A stretch of DNA of 58,301 nucleotides from Paracoccaceae bacterium. GTDB taxonomy: Bacteria > Pseudomonadota > Alphaproteobacteria > Rhodobacterales > Rhodobacteraceae. Shown here piece after piece: positions 48,640 through 58,174 of this stretch. The position numbers and the translations under genes were made by a program. The DNA lies in contig NVUX02000070.1 of assembly GCA_002402045.2 (NCBI GenBank), forward strand, positions 1 to 58,301. Reading direction: 5' to 3'. Positions within the stretch are counted from its first letter, which is position 1. Each line of letters starts with the position of its first letter. The notes below the pieces were generated by a model. That model had not been told where the DNA came from, did not search any database, and saw only the letters and a program-made list of their open reading frames with translations.

Positions 48640-51600
48640 TGGTTGGTATTGTTGATTGGGCCACAGGCCGGGCGCGAATGATCCTCGCGTTTATTGCGCT
48701 TTCCCTCATCGCAGGTATCTATTCCTACAGCACCCTCCCCAAAGAGGGCGCACCAGATATCGACATTCCCGCGCTGTTTGTCTCGGTCATCTATCCCGGT
48801 ATTTCGGCCGAGGATTCTGAGCGCCTACTGGTAAAGCCGCTTGAAGCCGCCATGAGCGATGTAACCGGCGTGAAAACCATTTCAGGCACCGCCGCCGAAG
48901 GGTTTGGCGGCGTGGCGCTTGAATTCGAGTTCGGCTGGGACCGCGCCGCCGCGCTGGCCAATGTGCGCGCCAAGCTCAAAGACGCCGAAGCCAAAATGCC
49001 CGATGGTATTGCCAGCACTGCAATTAACGAAATCAACTTCTCCGAATTCCCGATCATCATTTTGGCGCTTTCAGGCGCGGTGCCGGAGCGCACGCTTTTG
49101 CGCGTCGCCAAAGACTTGCAAGCGGCCCTTGAGGGCCTGCCCCCCGTGCTGGAAGTCGGCATCGCAGGCCAGCGTGACGAAATGATGGAAGTCCTGATCG
49201 ACCCTCTCAAGCTGGAGGCGTATAACGTCACGGCGGGTGAACTGATTAGCGCGGTTAACAACAATAACCGCCTGATTGCTGCCGGTGAAATCGAGATCGG
49301 CACGGCCTCATATTCCATCAAAATCCCCTCGGCGTTTAACGAGGCGCAAGATGTTTATAACCTTCCGGTTAAGCGCAATGGCGACCGGATAATTACGCTG
49401 GCAGATATCGCCGATATCCGCCTCACTTTTGAAGACCGCCAAGGCACCGCCCGTTTTAACGGAGAAGACACCGTGGCGCTTCAGGTGATCAAACGCAAAG
49501 GCGCCAACGCCATTGATACCGTGGCATTGGTGCGCGCAACCATGGCCATAGAGATGGCAAAATGGCCCGAGGATTTGCGCCAAGCCGTTGAGGTCAACTT
49601 CAGCTTGGACAACTCTATCCAGGTTAATAACATGGTTAACCAGCTGCTCGCTTCCGTGCTCACCGCGATTGCGCTGGTGATGATTGTGGTGCTGGCCAGC
49701 CTCGGCGTGCGTTCATCCTTGCTGGTTGGCTTTGCCATTCCCACCAGTTTTTTGCTGACCTTCGCCATCCTCTCCGTCATGGGTATCCCCATTTCCAACA
49801 TCGTGATGTTTGGCCTCATCCTCGCCGTGGGCATGCTGGTAGACGGTGCGATTGTGGTGGTGGAATACGCCGACAAAAAGGTCTCTGAGGGTATCGGCCC
49901 GATGACGGCTTACGGCATGGCTGCCAAACGCATGTTTTGGCCGATCATCTCCTCCACCGCCACCACCCTTTGCGCCTTCTTGCCCTTCCTGTTTTGGCCC
50001 GGTGTTGCGGGGCAATTTATGAGCAAGCTCCCCGTTACCATCATCATCGTGCTAAGCGCCTCGCTACTTGTGGCGCTGGTTTACCTGCCCGTGGTTGGCG
50101 GCATGGCAGGCCGCGTGGCCGCCCTAATGGACCATGCCGCCCGCTTTTTCCGCGACCACTTCCATTTTCTTATCCGCATTGCCCTCCTGCTCGGCGCGAT
50201 GGCGCTGGCTTACCAATCAGTCATTACCGTATTGCGCGGGCAAATGGGCTTGGGCGCTGTCGGGTTTACGATTGGGGCAATGCTTATCTCCATTTTCATG
50301 GGCAGCCTCAAGCGCCCAAAACGTGATAAGGTTGAAAAGGCTGGCTACCGCCGCTCGCTCTTTGGGCGGTTCATCCACTTTATTTCCGGCAATCCTATCA
50401 TGCCGGTTGTGTCACTGGTGCTGGTCGGCTTTTTCGTCTCTACCGTTTTTACAATTTACCAAGAAAATAATAATGGCTTCGAGTTTTTCGTCACGACCGA
50501 ACCAGAGCGCGCGGTGGCTTATGTGCAAGCGCGGGGCAACCTTTCGATCCTTGAGAAAGACCGTTTGGTAAAGCTTGCCGAAGCCGCTATTTCCTCGGTT
50601 GATGGGGTGGAATACGTGTTTGCCTTCGCAGGCTCAGGCGGACTAAATACCAACACTGGTGGCGCGGTAAAGCCGATAGACACCATTGGCGAAATTCAGA
50701 TAGAGCTGGCTCCATGGGATGAGCGCCGTAAAGGTAAGCTCATCATCGCAGAGCTAAACGAGCGCCTCGCTGCCATTCCCGGTATCCGCGCCCAGATTAT
50801 AGAGCAAAGCATGGGGCCTGCCGCCGCCAAGGCCATTAATCTGCAAATCTCGGGCGATAATTGGGACGAGTTGCAAACGGTAACCGCTTATATCAATGAA
50901 TATTTCACATCTTTGCCTGAATTGGTTGACGTGGAGGATACGCGCCCCCTGCCCGGCATTGATTGGCAACTGGATGTAGACGTGGAAGAGGCCGGCCGCT
51001 TTGGCACCGATGTTGCTTCGGTGGGTGGCATGGTGCAGCTCGTTACCCGCGGGCTCACCATCGGCACTATGCGCACCAGCAGCTCGGATGATGAAATAGA
51101 CATCCGCGTGCGCTTCCCCGAAAACGACCGCCTGCTCAGCACGCTGGACACCTTGCGCGTGCGCACCCAGCAAGCGCTGGTGCCGCTTAGCAATTTTGTA
51201 ACCCGCTCCCCTGTGCCTAAGCTAGGACAAATAGACCGTGTCGATAAATCTCGATATTTCCGTGTGTTGGCGGGCGTAGCTGAAGGGGTAAATGCCCAAG
51301 CAGAAACCGCCAAGCTGATTGAATGGCTGGAAAATGAAGCTGAGCTGCCTGATAGCATTACATGGAAATTCACCGGTGATACCGAAGACCAAGCCGAAAC
51401 GCAGGCTTTTCTTGGCTCGGCCTTTCTTGGTGCGCTAGGGCTAATGTTTATCATCCTGTTGGCGCAGTTTAATTCGTTTTACAACTCCAGCCTGGTGCTG
51501 CTTGCCGTGGTGCTTTCCACCACGGGTGTGCTCATCGGTATGCTGGTTATGGACCAAGCGTTTTCGATGATTATGACAGGTACCGGCGTGGTGGCGCTGG

Positions 51601-52088
51601 CGGGAATTGTGGTGAATAATAATATTGTGTTGATAGACACTTACGATGAATTTAAGCAATATCTGCCGAACCTGGAGGCGATAACCCGCACCGCAGAAGC
51701 CCGTATTCGGCCTGTGCTGCTAACAACCATTACAACAATGGCGGGGCTTGCCCCTATGATGTTTGGCCTGTCGCTAGATTTTATCAATGGCGGCTACAGC
51801 ATTGATGCCCCCACGGCGCTCTGGTGGAAACAGCTCGCTACGGCGGTGGTTTTTGGCCTTGGTATTGCCACCGTGCTGACCCTCGTCATTACGCCCGCCA
51901 TGCTTTCTTTACCCATCTGGATATCTCGTGGTGCATACGGCACTTTGGGCGGTTTCACGGCACTGGTAAAACGGCGAAGCCGAGTTGCCGCAGACCGCCG
52001 CCTGCGAAAACTGGCGCGAAAAACCAAAGCTGTTGATGTGGTATGGGATGCCGAAGGGGTGCAGCCTGCGGGTAACATATCGGACTAA
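48639..52088 (+). CDS. RND family efflux permease
   Basis: This is a 1149-residue proton-driven pump with the usual two-half layout: EGAPDIDIPALFVSVIYPGI, GFGGVALEFEFGWDRAAALA, the transmembrane VGMLVDGAIVVVEYADKKVS, and the second half GALGLMFIILLAQFNSFYNS and VVALAGIVVNNNIVLIDTYD. The proton-relay helix has VDGAIV where many pumps have DD. It is about 100 residues longer than typical because of an extra hydrophobic stretch in the middle (HFHFLIRIALLLGAMALAYQ and FTIGAMLISIFMGSLKRPKR, about residues 505-565). Substrate is unknown. It pairs with the upstream adaptor gene. Confidence 0.92.
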   Translation: MVGIVDWATGRARMILAFIALSLIAGIYSYSTLPKEGAPDIDIPALFVSVIYPGISAEDSERLLVKPLEAAMSDVTGVKTISGTAAEGFGGVALEFEFGWDRAAALANVRAKLKDAEAKMPDGIASTAINEINFSEFPIIILALSGAVPERTLLRVAKDLQAALEGLPPVLEVGIAGQRDEMMEVLIDPLKLEAYNVTAGELISAVNNNNRLIAAGEIEIGTASYSIKIPSAFNEAQDVYNLPVKRNGDRIITLADIADIRLTFEDRQGTARFNGEDTVALQVIKRKGANAIDTVALVRATMAIEMAKWPEDLRQAVEVNFSLDNSIQVNNMVNQLLASVLTAIALVMIVVLASLGVRSSLLVGFAIPTSFLLTFAILSVMGIPISNIVMFGLILAVGMLVDGAIVVVEYADKKVSEGIGPMTAYGMAAKRMFWPIISSTATTLCAFLPFLFWPGVAGQFMSKLPVTIIIVLSASLLVALVYLPVVGGMAGRVAALMDHAARFFRDHFHFLIRIALLLGAMALAYQSVITVLRGQMGLGAVGFTIGAMLISIFMGSLKRPKRDKVEKAGYRRSLFGRFIHFISGNPIMPVVSLVLVGFFVSTVFTIYQENNNGFEFFVTTEPERAVAYVQARGNLSILEKDRLVKLAEAAISSVDGVEYVFAFAGSGGLNTNTGGAVKPIDTIGEIQIELAPWDERRKGKLIIAELNERLAAIPGIRAQIIEQSMGPAAAKAINLQISGDNWDELQTVTAYINEYFTSLPELVDVEDTRPLPGIDWQLDVDVEEAGRFGTDVASVGGMVQLVTRGLTIGTMRTSSSDDEIDIRVRFPENDRLLSTLDTLRVRTQQALVPLSNFVTRSPVPKLGQIDRVDKSRYFRVLAGVAEGVNAQAETAKLIEWLENEAELPDSITWKFTGDTEDQAETQAFLGSAFLGALGLMFIILLAQFNSFYNSSLVLLAVVLSTTGVLIGMLVMDQAFSMIMTGTGVVALAGIVVNNNIVLIDTYDEFKQYLPNLEAITRTAEARIRPVLLTTITTMAGLAPMMFGLSLDFINGGYSIDAPTALWWKQLATAVVFGLGIATVLTLVITPAMLSLPIWISRGAYGTLGGFTALVKRRSRVAADRRLRKLARKTKAVDVVWDAEGVQPAGNISD

Positions 52089-52190
52089 CGCCCCCAGCGG
52101 CTCCCGCCTGTCGGACGCCGTGCAGCAAGGGCTGCAAGGCGCCTCCCGTTGGGCTTGGCCTCGCTTCGCTCGGCAAATGGAGGCGTTCCG

Positions 52191-52219
52191 CCCCCTCGCG
52201 TACACACGCTCCCCCCTGA
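52191..52219. repeat. 29 bp intergenic repeat, copy 2
   Basis: The second copy of the repeat at 24081-24109 lies in the 144-base gap between the RND permease and the SseB-like gene. Just before it, CGCCTCC at 52141-52147 and GGAGGCG at 52180-52186 form an inverted pair around 32 bases. The gap is otherwise without a frame. Confidence 0.7.
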
Positions 52220-52232
52220 TGCGCGCGGCGCA

Positions 52233-53009
52233 TTATCTCAATATTGGTGGCTTATCCGGGTCCATGCCCGGCGCAAGGGGTGCCAGCTTTTTGGGCAGAA
52301 TTAGCTCGGGAATTTCAAACGCCAGCCCTGCCCGTGCGAAGCTTGCCAAATGCGGGTCATCCGCTTCTAGAAACGCCAAATCCAGCTGACCTGCTTCTAT
52401 GCCGCTGAAGCGCACCGCTTCAGAGAGCGCTTCTGAGACCCCCGGTTTGGCCGCTTCGGGCACATTAACCAGCGCCAGCATATGCCCCTGCTCGCCTCCC
52501 TTATAGCGCACGGATACCAAATGCGCTGCGCCCACAACGCCTCCCATATTGGCGAGTTTGCCATCTAGCGCCACGATCAGGGCTTCCGGCACACCCGTTG
52601 GTTTGTTGATCTCAACCGGTTTGGCTTCGATCGCCTCATCCTCTCCTATTGCAGCCCCTGCCAGCCAACTTACCGCGTCGATGGGCATAACCATTGCACT
52701 GGGAGATTCACCAAGATTTAACCCAATTGAAACCTCCTGCCCCGCCAGCATCCGGGCTATCCGGCGCCCTGAAAGCGCCACATAATCGCTGGGAACTTCG
52801 CTGAACGCCGCCATCCGCGCCTCTAGATCAAACACCAGCACCAGCGGGCCGTCGGAAGTTTCCATCACCATGGGCTTCGCTTCATCGCCTGCGATCTCGG
52901 TTTCAAGCAATAAAAAAAGCTCCGTTTCCAGAAAACGCGCATAAAAAGCTGGTGCCTGCGCCTCATCTTTTTGCATGGCCACATAGGCCAAATCCAGTGA
53001 GGTATCCAT
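52233..53009 (-). CDS. SseB-like protein
   Basis: This 258-residue acidic protein fits the SseB family: an N-terminal AQAPAFYARFLETELFLLLE, then DGPLVLVFDLEARMAAFSEV and YVALSGRRIARMLAGQEVSI, with the C-terminal domain LVNVPEAAKPGVSEALSEAV and GIEAGQLDLAFLEADDPHLA. The family's role is unclear (named from rhodanese/serine-sensitivity enhancing). I start it at MDTSLDLAYVAMQ, with AAGGAA before it; an in-frame start 93 bases upstream would cross the opposing nhaA 5' region. It is divergent from nhaA across 113 bases. Confidence 0.82.
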   Translation of the reverse strand: MDTSLDLAYVAMQKDEAQAPAFYARFLETELFLLLETEIAGDEAKPMVMETSDGPLVLVFDLEARMAAFSEVPSDYVALSGRRIARMLAGQEVSIGLNLGESPSAMVMPIDAVSWLAGAAIGEDEAIEAKPVEINKPTGVPEALIVALDGKLANMGGVVGAAHLVSVRYKGGEQGHMLALVNVPEAAKPGVSEALSEAVRFSGIEAGQLDLAFLEADDPHLASFARAGLAFEIPELILPKKLAPLAPGMDPDKPPILR

Positions 53010-53122
53010 TTGTGTTCCTTTCTGGAGAAAAACTGCTGCTGCAAGCAGTTTTCTACGACTCAGACATTGTTCTGGGCGCGGGTCTATCCTATCTATGCTC
53101 AAAGTGCAAAAAAGGATCCCCC

Positions 53123-54406
53123 ATGTATCGCGTCTGGAATTTTCTAACTTCTTACTCGCTATTGCTGATTTTCGGCGCGATTATAGCCCTGTTCTGGGCC
53201 AACCTTGATCTAATAATGCCGGTGGCGGGCGACCCGCATTATTATTTCAATCTTTATCATCACATGGTTGATTTCCATCTCTGGGAAGACGCGCCCATAG
53301 GCGCTCTTAAAGACGGGATGCGCACCCTCACGCCGCATTATCTTATAAATGACCTCCTTATGGCGCTGTTTTTTGCCATCGCCGGTAAAGAGGTTTGGGA
53401 AGCCGTGGCGCTAAAATCCGGCTCGCTGCGGGGCAAAAAAGCGGTTACGCCGCTGATCGCCACGGTTGGCGGCATGGTCGGGCCGATCGCGGTTTACCTT
53501 GGCATTGCCTATTTCCTTGGCTCAACCACGTTTGATGCCGTGGCCAATGGCTGGGCCGTCCCCACCGCAACCGATATCGCGTTTTCCTACCTCATTGGCC
53601 GCATGGTATTTGGCGCTGGCCACCCTGCCGTGCGCTTCTTGCTGCTGCTCGCCATCGCTGACGATGCCATCGGCCTTGTTATTCTGGCCATATTTTACCC
53701 CTCAAGCGAGCTGGCCCCTTACTGGATTTTTGTATCCGCCGGTGCGGCTATACTGGTTTATGTGCTTGCTAACAGGCTGCCCCGCCGCATGGATAGAGGC
53801 AACGAAGCCCGCCCTTACTCCACATGGATGCGCAAATATGCAACCTTTTGGCCCTACCTGCTTGCTGGCTGCATTTCTTGGTATGCGTTTATGCGCTCGG
53901 GTATTCATCCGGCCCTTGGCCTGCTGTTCATTGTGCCAACTATTCCGCACGCCGACCGCGCATATGGCATATTTTCGGCCGCCGAGGTCCACCTGAAAGA
54001 CATGCTCAACACCATTGAGCACGGGCTAAAGCACCCCGTAGAAATCGTGCTGTTTTTCTTTGGCCTGTTTAATGCCGGTGTGCAGTTTTCAGCTATGGGA
54101 GAGGCCACTTGGCTGGTGCTTGCGGGCCTGCTCATTGGCAAGCCGCTCGGTATTTTCGTATTTGGCTGGCTCGGGGCACACCCCATGGGCTTTGGCCTTC
54201 CGGAAGGCATGAAAACCTCAGATCTGTTTGTGCTGGGCTGTGTCGCCGCCATCGGCTTTACGGTGGCGCTGTTTGTGGCTTCGGTCGCCTTTCCGGCGGG
54301 TGATGTTCAGGACGCCGCTAAAATGGGCGCGCTGTTTAGCTTCGCGGCGGCGGGGGTATCACTCATTGTGGGCATACTGTTTAGGGTGGAGAAAAAGAGC
54401 AATTAG
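53123..54406 (+). CDS. nhaA: Na+/H+ antiporter NhaA
   Basis: NhaA exchanges sodium for protons at the inner membrane, important for salt and pH tolerance. The 427-residue protein has the core TATDIAFSYLIGRMVFGA (WAVPTATDIAFS) and LLLLAIADDAIGLVILAIFY, whose Asp pair is the ion site, and about twelve membrane segments. A conserved SGIHPALGLLFIVPTIPHAD follows. The loop between TM1 and TM2 is longer than in E. coli NhaA. An ATG with AAGGA upstream starts it; earlier frame is intergenic. A sodium antiporter fits a marine cell. Confidence 0.95.
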   Translation: MYRVWNFLTSYSLLLIFGAIIALFWANLDLIMPVAGDPHYYFNLYHHMVDFHLWEDAPIGALKDGMRTLTPHYLINDLLMALFFAIAGKEVWEAVALKSGSLRGKKAVTPLIATVGGMVGPIAVYLGIAYFLGSTTFDAVANGWAVPTATDIAFSYLIGRMVFGAGHPAVRFLLLLAIADDAIGLVILAIFYPSSELAPYWIFVSAGAAILVYVLANRLPRRMDRGNEARPYSTWMRKYATFWPYLLAGCISWYAFMRSGIHPALGLLFIVPTIPHADRAYGIFSAAEVHLKDMLNTIEHGLKHPVEIVLFFFGLFNAGVQFSAMGEATWLVLAGLLIGKPLGIFVFGWLGAHPMGFGLPEGMKTSDLFVLGCVAAIGFTVALFVASVAFPAGDVQDAAKMGALFSFAAAGVSLIVGILFRVEKKSN

Positions 54407-54487
54407 GCAAACCCCTATCAATCACTTTTTGTTCTGTTAATGTAATGGCAGTAAGCTCTGGTAGCCTCGGCAGATAAGTGGTTCACA

Positions 54488-55144
54488 ATGCTAAAATTTG
54501 AAAATGTCAGCAAGTCTTTTTGGACAGGCACCCAGCGTAAAGTCATTCTTGACCGTGCGAGCTTCACCGTGGAAACCGGCCAGTCGCTCGGAATTTTGGC
54601 GGCCAATGGCACGGGCAAAACCACGTTGATCAACATGATGGCCGGCCTAGAGAAGCCTGATGATGGAAAAATCACCCGCACGTCGCGCATCTCTTTTCCG
54701 CTCGGTTTTATGGGCGGCATTGTGCCGGATCACTCGGCCTCTGAAAACGCCCGTTACATTGCGCGGCTCTATGGTTTAGACCCCGATTACATTGAAGCCT
54801 TCTGCCGGTACCTTGTAAACATTGACGAATATTTCGATATGCCGATGAGTACCTATTCCCAAGGCATGTCTTCTCGCGTGTCGTTTGCGTTGCTCTTGGC
54901 GCTGGAATTTGATATATATTTGATAGATGAGGGCATGCCGAGCAGCACTGATGCCGATTTTAACCGAAAAGCAGGGAATGTCCTGCATGAAAGACTAACC
55001 AAATCGACCGTGGTAATCGTATCACATTCGGCTTTTATTTTGGAGCGATACTGCTCAAGGGCCGCGGTGTTAAAGGACGGGCATTTGCATATGTTTGACA
55101 GTTTAGAAAAAGCTAAAGCGTTGTATGACTATGACCAGCAGTAA
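54488..55144 (+). CDS. KpsT-like polysaccharide-export ABC ATPase
   Basis: This 218-residue ATPase fits the KpsT type that drives capsule or polysaccharide export through the inner membrane. It has LGILAANGTGKTTLINMMAG (Walker A), SYIARLYGL-like NARYIARLYGLDPDYIEAFC, STYSQGMSSRVSFALLLALE (signature) and FDIYLIDEGMPSSTDADFNR, the family's Walker B with its DEG-x-PSS-D. The next gene overlaps by 20 bases and encodes a KpsE-like protein. No KpsM-type permease gene is adjacent; it must be elsewhere or lost. Confidence 0.9.
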   Translation: MLKFENVSKSFWTGTQRKVILDRASFTVETGQSLGILAANGTGKTTLINMMAGLEKPDDGKITRTSRISFPLGFMGGIVPDHSASENARYIARLYGLDPDYIEAFCRYLVNIDEYFDMPMSTYSQGMSSRVSFALLLALEFDIYLIDEGMPSSTDADFNRKAGNVLHERLTKSTVVIVSHSAFILERYCSRAAVLKDGHLHMFDSLEKAKALYDYDQQ

Positions 55145-56579
55145 CCAGAATATAACCGTCTCGCCAATGCCCGCGCAAAAGCAAGACGGGGGGCCCAAGC
55201 CCGGCACACCAGCGTATTTCCGTATGGCGCGGCGCAAAGCTGTGCGCATGGGGCTTAGCCCCTCCAGCGGTGAGGACGCCGCCAAAATGCTGCAAGAACG
55301 CGGCTTTGACGTAACGCGTGACCGTGTGACAATGCTGGACACCACGGCCGCCTCGCAAAACCCGATACCTGGTGGCGCCGCCGGCAAAGCGCCAGCTGCC
55401 AGCCCTGATGTTATTACGGAAGAACAGCGGCAAGCCGACATTAAAAAAATTCAAAAGTCCATTGCCCGGCGTCGCCAAGCCCGGTTTTTCCTGATCGGCT
55501 TACGACTGCTGATTTTTGTTGCCTTCCCGACATGGCTCGCCGGATATTACTTTTACGTCGTGGCAACACCGATGTATCAGGTTGATAGCCAGATGGTTAT
55601 TCAAAAACCTGATAGCGGTGGCTCTTCTTCCGGTGGTCTTGGTGGGCTGCTTGGGGGCGGCGGCCTTTCAAACCTTGAAGATTCGGTCATCGTTCAGGGC
55701 TATCTTAACTCCCGAGAGGCTATGTTAAGGCTGAATGATGAAAATGGGTTTATCGCACATTTTCAGCAAGATTTTGTCGATGATATTCAGCGCATGCCAT
55801 CCGATATCTCTAACGAAGCTGCATATGCCAAATACGAGAAATACGTGCAAATCGGCTATGATCCCACCGAGGGCGTTATTCGGATGTCGGTCATTGCCCT
55901 TACGCCGCAAAAAGCCACTGAATTTTCGCGCGCCCTTATCGCTTTCGCCGAAGAACGCGTGGATCAACTTGCCGCCCCTGTGCGCAGAGACCAGCTTACC
56001 GTTGCCAGAAATAACTATGATGACGCCGAACAAGCCGTGCTGGATGCCGCCGAACGTGTGCTGCTATTGCAGCAATCTGCGGGCGTTATTAGCCCCGATG
56101 CCGATGCCACTGGCCAAATGACCATCGTTAACAATCTAGAGGCCCAGCTCGACCAGCGCCGCCTCGCCCTAGAAGAAATTAACCGTAACGAAGCGCCAAA
56201 TTTGGCGCAGGTCCGCGCTATTGAGCTAGATATTTCGGGGCTATCAGCACGAATTTCCGCGCGCCGTGCCGCTATGTTTACCAGCAATGATACCAACGCC
56301 TCTTTAGCGCGGGTAAGTGGCGAATTGAGCATCGCGCGCACCAATCTTGAAATGCGCCAAATGTTGCTCCAGCAATCGCTGTCGTCCCTTGAAGCCGCTC
56401 GTATAGAGACCATCCGGCAAACCCGTTACCTTAGCCTCGCGGTAGCTCCCATCGCGCCCGATGTTCCAACTCATCCAAAATCGCTTGAAAACACCCTCTT
56501 GGCGCTGACTTTGTTTTTCGGAATATATATTTTCCTATCGCTGACAGTGGCCATTTTACGAGAGCAAATCGGGTCTTAG
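55125..56579 (+). CDS. KpsE-like capsule export inner-membrane protein
   Basis: This 484-residue protein of the Wzz/KpsE type has a cytoplasmic N terminus of about 120 residues, a membrane helix (FFLIGLRLLIFVAFPTWLAG), a periplasmic beta and coiled-coil region (VARNNYDDAEQAVLDAAERV and IDISGLSARISARRAAMFTS-like LDISGLSARISARRAAMFTS) and a C-terminal helix (NTLLALTLFFGIYIFLSLTV). KpsE connects the inner-membrane exporter to the outer-membrane channel KpsD. The start ATG overlaps the KpsT gene; a second ATG six bases later is possible. Confidence 0.88.
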   Translation: MTMTSSNQNITVSPMPAQKQDGGPKPGTPAYFRMARRKAVRMGLSPSSGEDAAKMLQERGFDVTRDRVTMLDTTAASQNPIPGGAAGKAPAASPDVITEEQRQADIKKIQKSIARRRQARFFLIGLRLLIFVAFPTWLAGYYFYVVATPMYQVDSQMVIQKPDSGGSSSGGLGGLLGGGGLSNLEDSVIVQGYLNSREAMLRLNDENGFIAHFQQDFVDDIQRMPSDISNEAAYAKYEKYVQIGYDPTEGVIRMSVIALTPQKATEFSRALIAFAEERVDQLAAPVRRDQLTVARNNYDDAEQAVLDAAERVLLLQQSAGVISPDADATGQMTIVNNLEAQLDQRRLALEEINRNEAPNLAQVRAIELDISGLSARISARRAAMFTSNDTNASLARVSGELSIARTNLEMRQMLLQQSLSSLEAARIETIRQTRYLSLAVAPIAPDVPTHPKSLENTLLALTLFFGIYIFLSLTVAILREQIGS

Positions 56580-56592
56580 CGCGCGCGGCAGG

Positions 56593-57756
56593 TTAAACCA
56601 CCTGCCCCGCCGCGGCCCCCGAGGCCCACGCCCACTGGAAATTATACCCGCCAAGCCAGCCGGTCACATCCACAACCTCACCAATAAAAAACAACCCCGG
56701 AACGTTGCGGGCCTGCATGGTTTTGGCGTCTAGCTCGTCGCTGCACACCCCCCCCAGCGTTACCTCCGCTGTCCGATACCCTTCGGTGCCAATCGGGTGC
56801 ACGTTCCACGCCCGCACAAGCGCTTCCAGCGCCGAAATATCCGCCTTTGAAAGGTCCGAGATCGTCCCCTTAAAGCCATATCTGCCAGCAATAAACCGCG
56901 CCAACTTCTTCGGAAACAACCGCGCCAGCATGGTTTGCACCGCCTGCCCGCCCGCCTCTACCCGTGCATCCATTAAGGCCTCTTGCAGCCCGCCAGAGGG
57001 CAATAGGTCTATCTCCAGCGCCATCCCCTCGCGCCAAAAAGAGCTGATCTGCAAAATTGCCGGCCCAGAAAGCCCGCGATGGGTAAACAGCAAATCATCC
57101 GCGAATCGCCCCGCGCCACAGCTCACAGAAACAGGCACTGCCACCCCTGCCATCTCGCGAAAATCTACTAGGTCTTGCGCGCCAAAAGTCAGTGGCACCA
57201 GCCCTGCCCGTGTGTCCAAAACCTTCAGCCCAAACTGCTGCGCTACATCAAAGCCAAACCCGCTCGCGCCGATCTTGGGGATAGATTTCCCACCACTCGC
57301 GATCACAAGCGAGCTCGCCCGCACCGCGCCTTTTGACGTCTGCACCACGAATCCGTCTTCCACGCTTTCGACCTTCGTCCCGCTCCAAATCTCAGCGCCC
57401 GCCAATTCAGCCTTCAGCATCTCCACAATCTGAGTGGCCTTACCATCACAAAAAAGCTGCCCTTGTGCCTTTTCATGCCAAGTGATTCCGTGGCTTTCCA
57501 CTAAATCCACAAAATCCTGCGGGCGATACCGCCCCAGCGCCGACTTCACAAAATGCGGGTTGCTACATAAAAAATGCGCCGCCTGCGTGCCAAGGTTGGT
57601 AAAGTTGCATCGCCCCCCGCCCGAAATCCGTATTTTCTCACCGATCTTATGTGCATGATCAATAATCAGCACCGAGCGCCCGCGCCGAAGCGCCATGATG
57701 CCACACATCATCCCCGCCGCCCCGGCACCAATTATCACAACATCCCGCTTGTCCAT
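56593..57756 (-). CDS. BaiN/HI0933-family flavoprotein
   Basis: This 387-residue flavoprotein has an N-terminal dinucleotide fold DVVIIGAGAAGMMCGIMALR, the family mark KIRISGGGRCNFTN, SGFGFDVAQQFGLK and, near the C terminus, VPGLFFIGEVVDVTGWLGGY and NFQWAWASGAAAG, all typical of the HI0933/BaiN family. Such proteins bind FAD and NAD(P)H; their substrates are mostly unknown. I choose the ATG at MDKRD; a GTG two codons upstream is the alternative. It is convergent with the kps genes and lies 115 bases from tRNA-Gln. Confidence 0.9.
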   Translation of the reverse strand: MDKRDVVIIGAGAAGMMCGIMALRRGRSVLIIDHAHKIGEKIRISGGGRCNFTNLGTQAAHFLCSNPHFVKSALGRYRPQDFVDLVESHGITWHEKAQGQLFCDGKATQIVEMLKAELAGAEIWSGTKVESVEDGFVVQTSKGAVRASSLVIASGGKSIPKIGASGFGFDVAQQFGLKVLDTRAGLVPLTFGAQDLVDFREMAGVAVPVSVSCGAGRFADDLLFTHRGLSGPAILQISSFWREGMALEIDLLPSGGLQEALMDARVEAGGQAVQTMLARLFPKKLARFIAGRYGFKGTISDLSKADISALEALVRAWNVHPIGTEGYRTAEVTLGGVCSDELDAKTMQARNVPGLFFIGEVVDVTGWLGGYNFQWAWASGAAAGQVV

Positions 57757-57871
57757 ATTCACCCCGTTCTAGCTGCGCAGCAATGTGGCGCAGTTATTCC
57801 AAAATGGATAGCTAAAATTTCCAAAATACCTCTTGCAGACCTTAGCTGGCCAGACTAAATAAGCCCTGTGT

Positions 57872-57946
57872 TGGGACGTGGCCTAGTGGTAGGGCAACGC
57901 TTTTTGGTAGCGCAGATCGTAGGTTCGAATCCTACCGTCCCAACCA
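57872..57946 (+). tRNA. tRNA-Gln (TTG anticodon)
   Basis: This is a 75-base gene with acceptor TGGGACG pairing CGTCCCA, then A and encoded CCA. The anticodon loop TTTTGGT gives TTG. The T arm is GTAGG/CCTAC with TTCGAAT. The anticodon stem ACGCT/AGCGC has one A-C opposition at its outer pair. It is a free-standing gene. Confidence 0.94.
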
Positions 57947-58174
57947 GTACCATTCAAATCATCGCTAGTTGCTGGCTCACCAGCGCCATTGGCTCTCGAA
58001 TGCCCCAGACGGTGCCCCAGAGTAAACCGCTGGCAGGCATGTTGGCCGTGGTCATTACCATCCCCCAGTGAAGCACCTTCTTGGGCCTCCTCGGGGCTCT
58101 CTACACCCTTAAGAATAAGACCAATGGAGGATGCTGAAGGGGGTGATCGCTACCTCCCCTCCAATAGGTATAAG
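57947..58174. other. non-coding gap after tRNA-Gln
   Basis: I see no convincing gene here on either strand. Short frames run through it without a ribosome site or known motif. It separates tRNA-Gln from the IS21-like end. Confidence 0.4.

Noticed and set aside
57868-58071. Frame running through tRNA-Gln
   Set aside because: It reads the tRNA sequence as protein and has no recognisable continuation.
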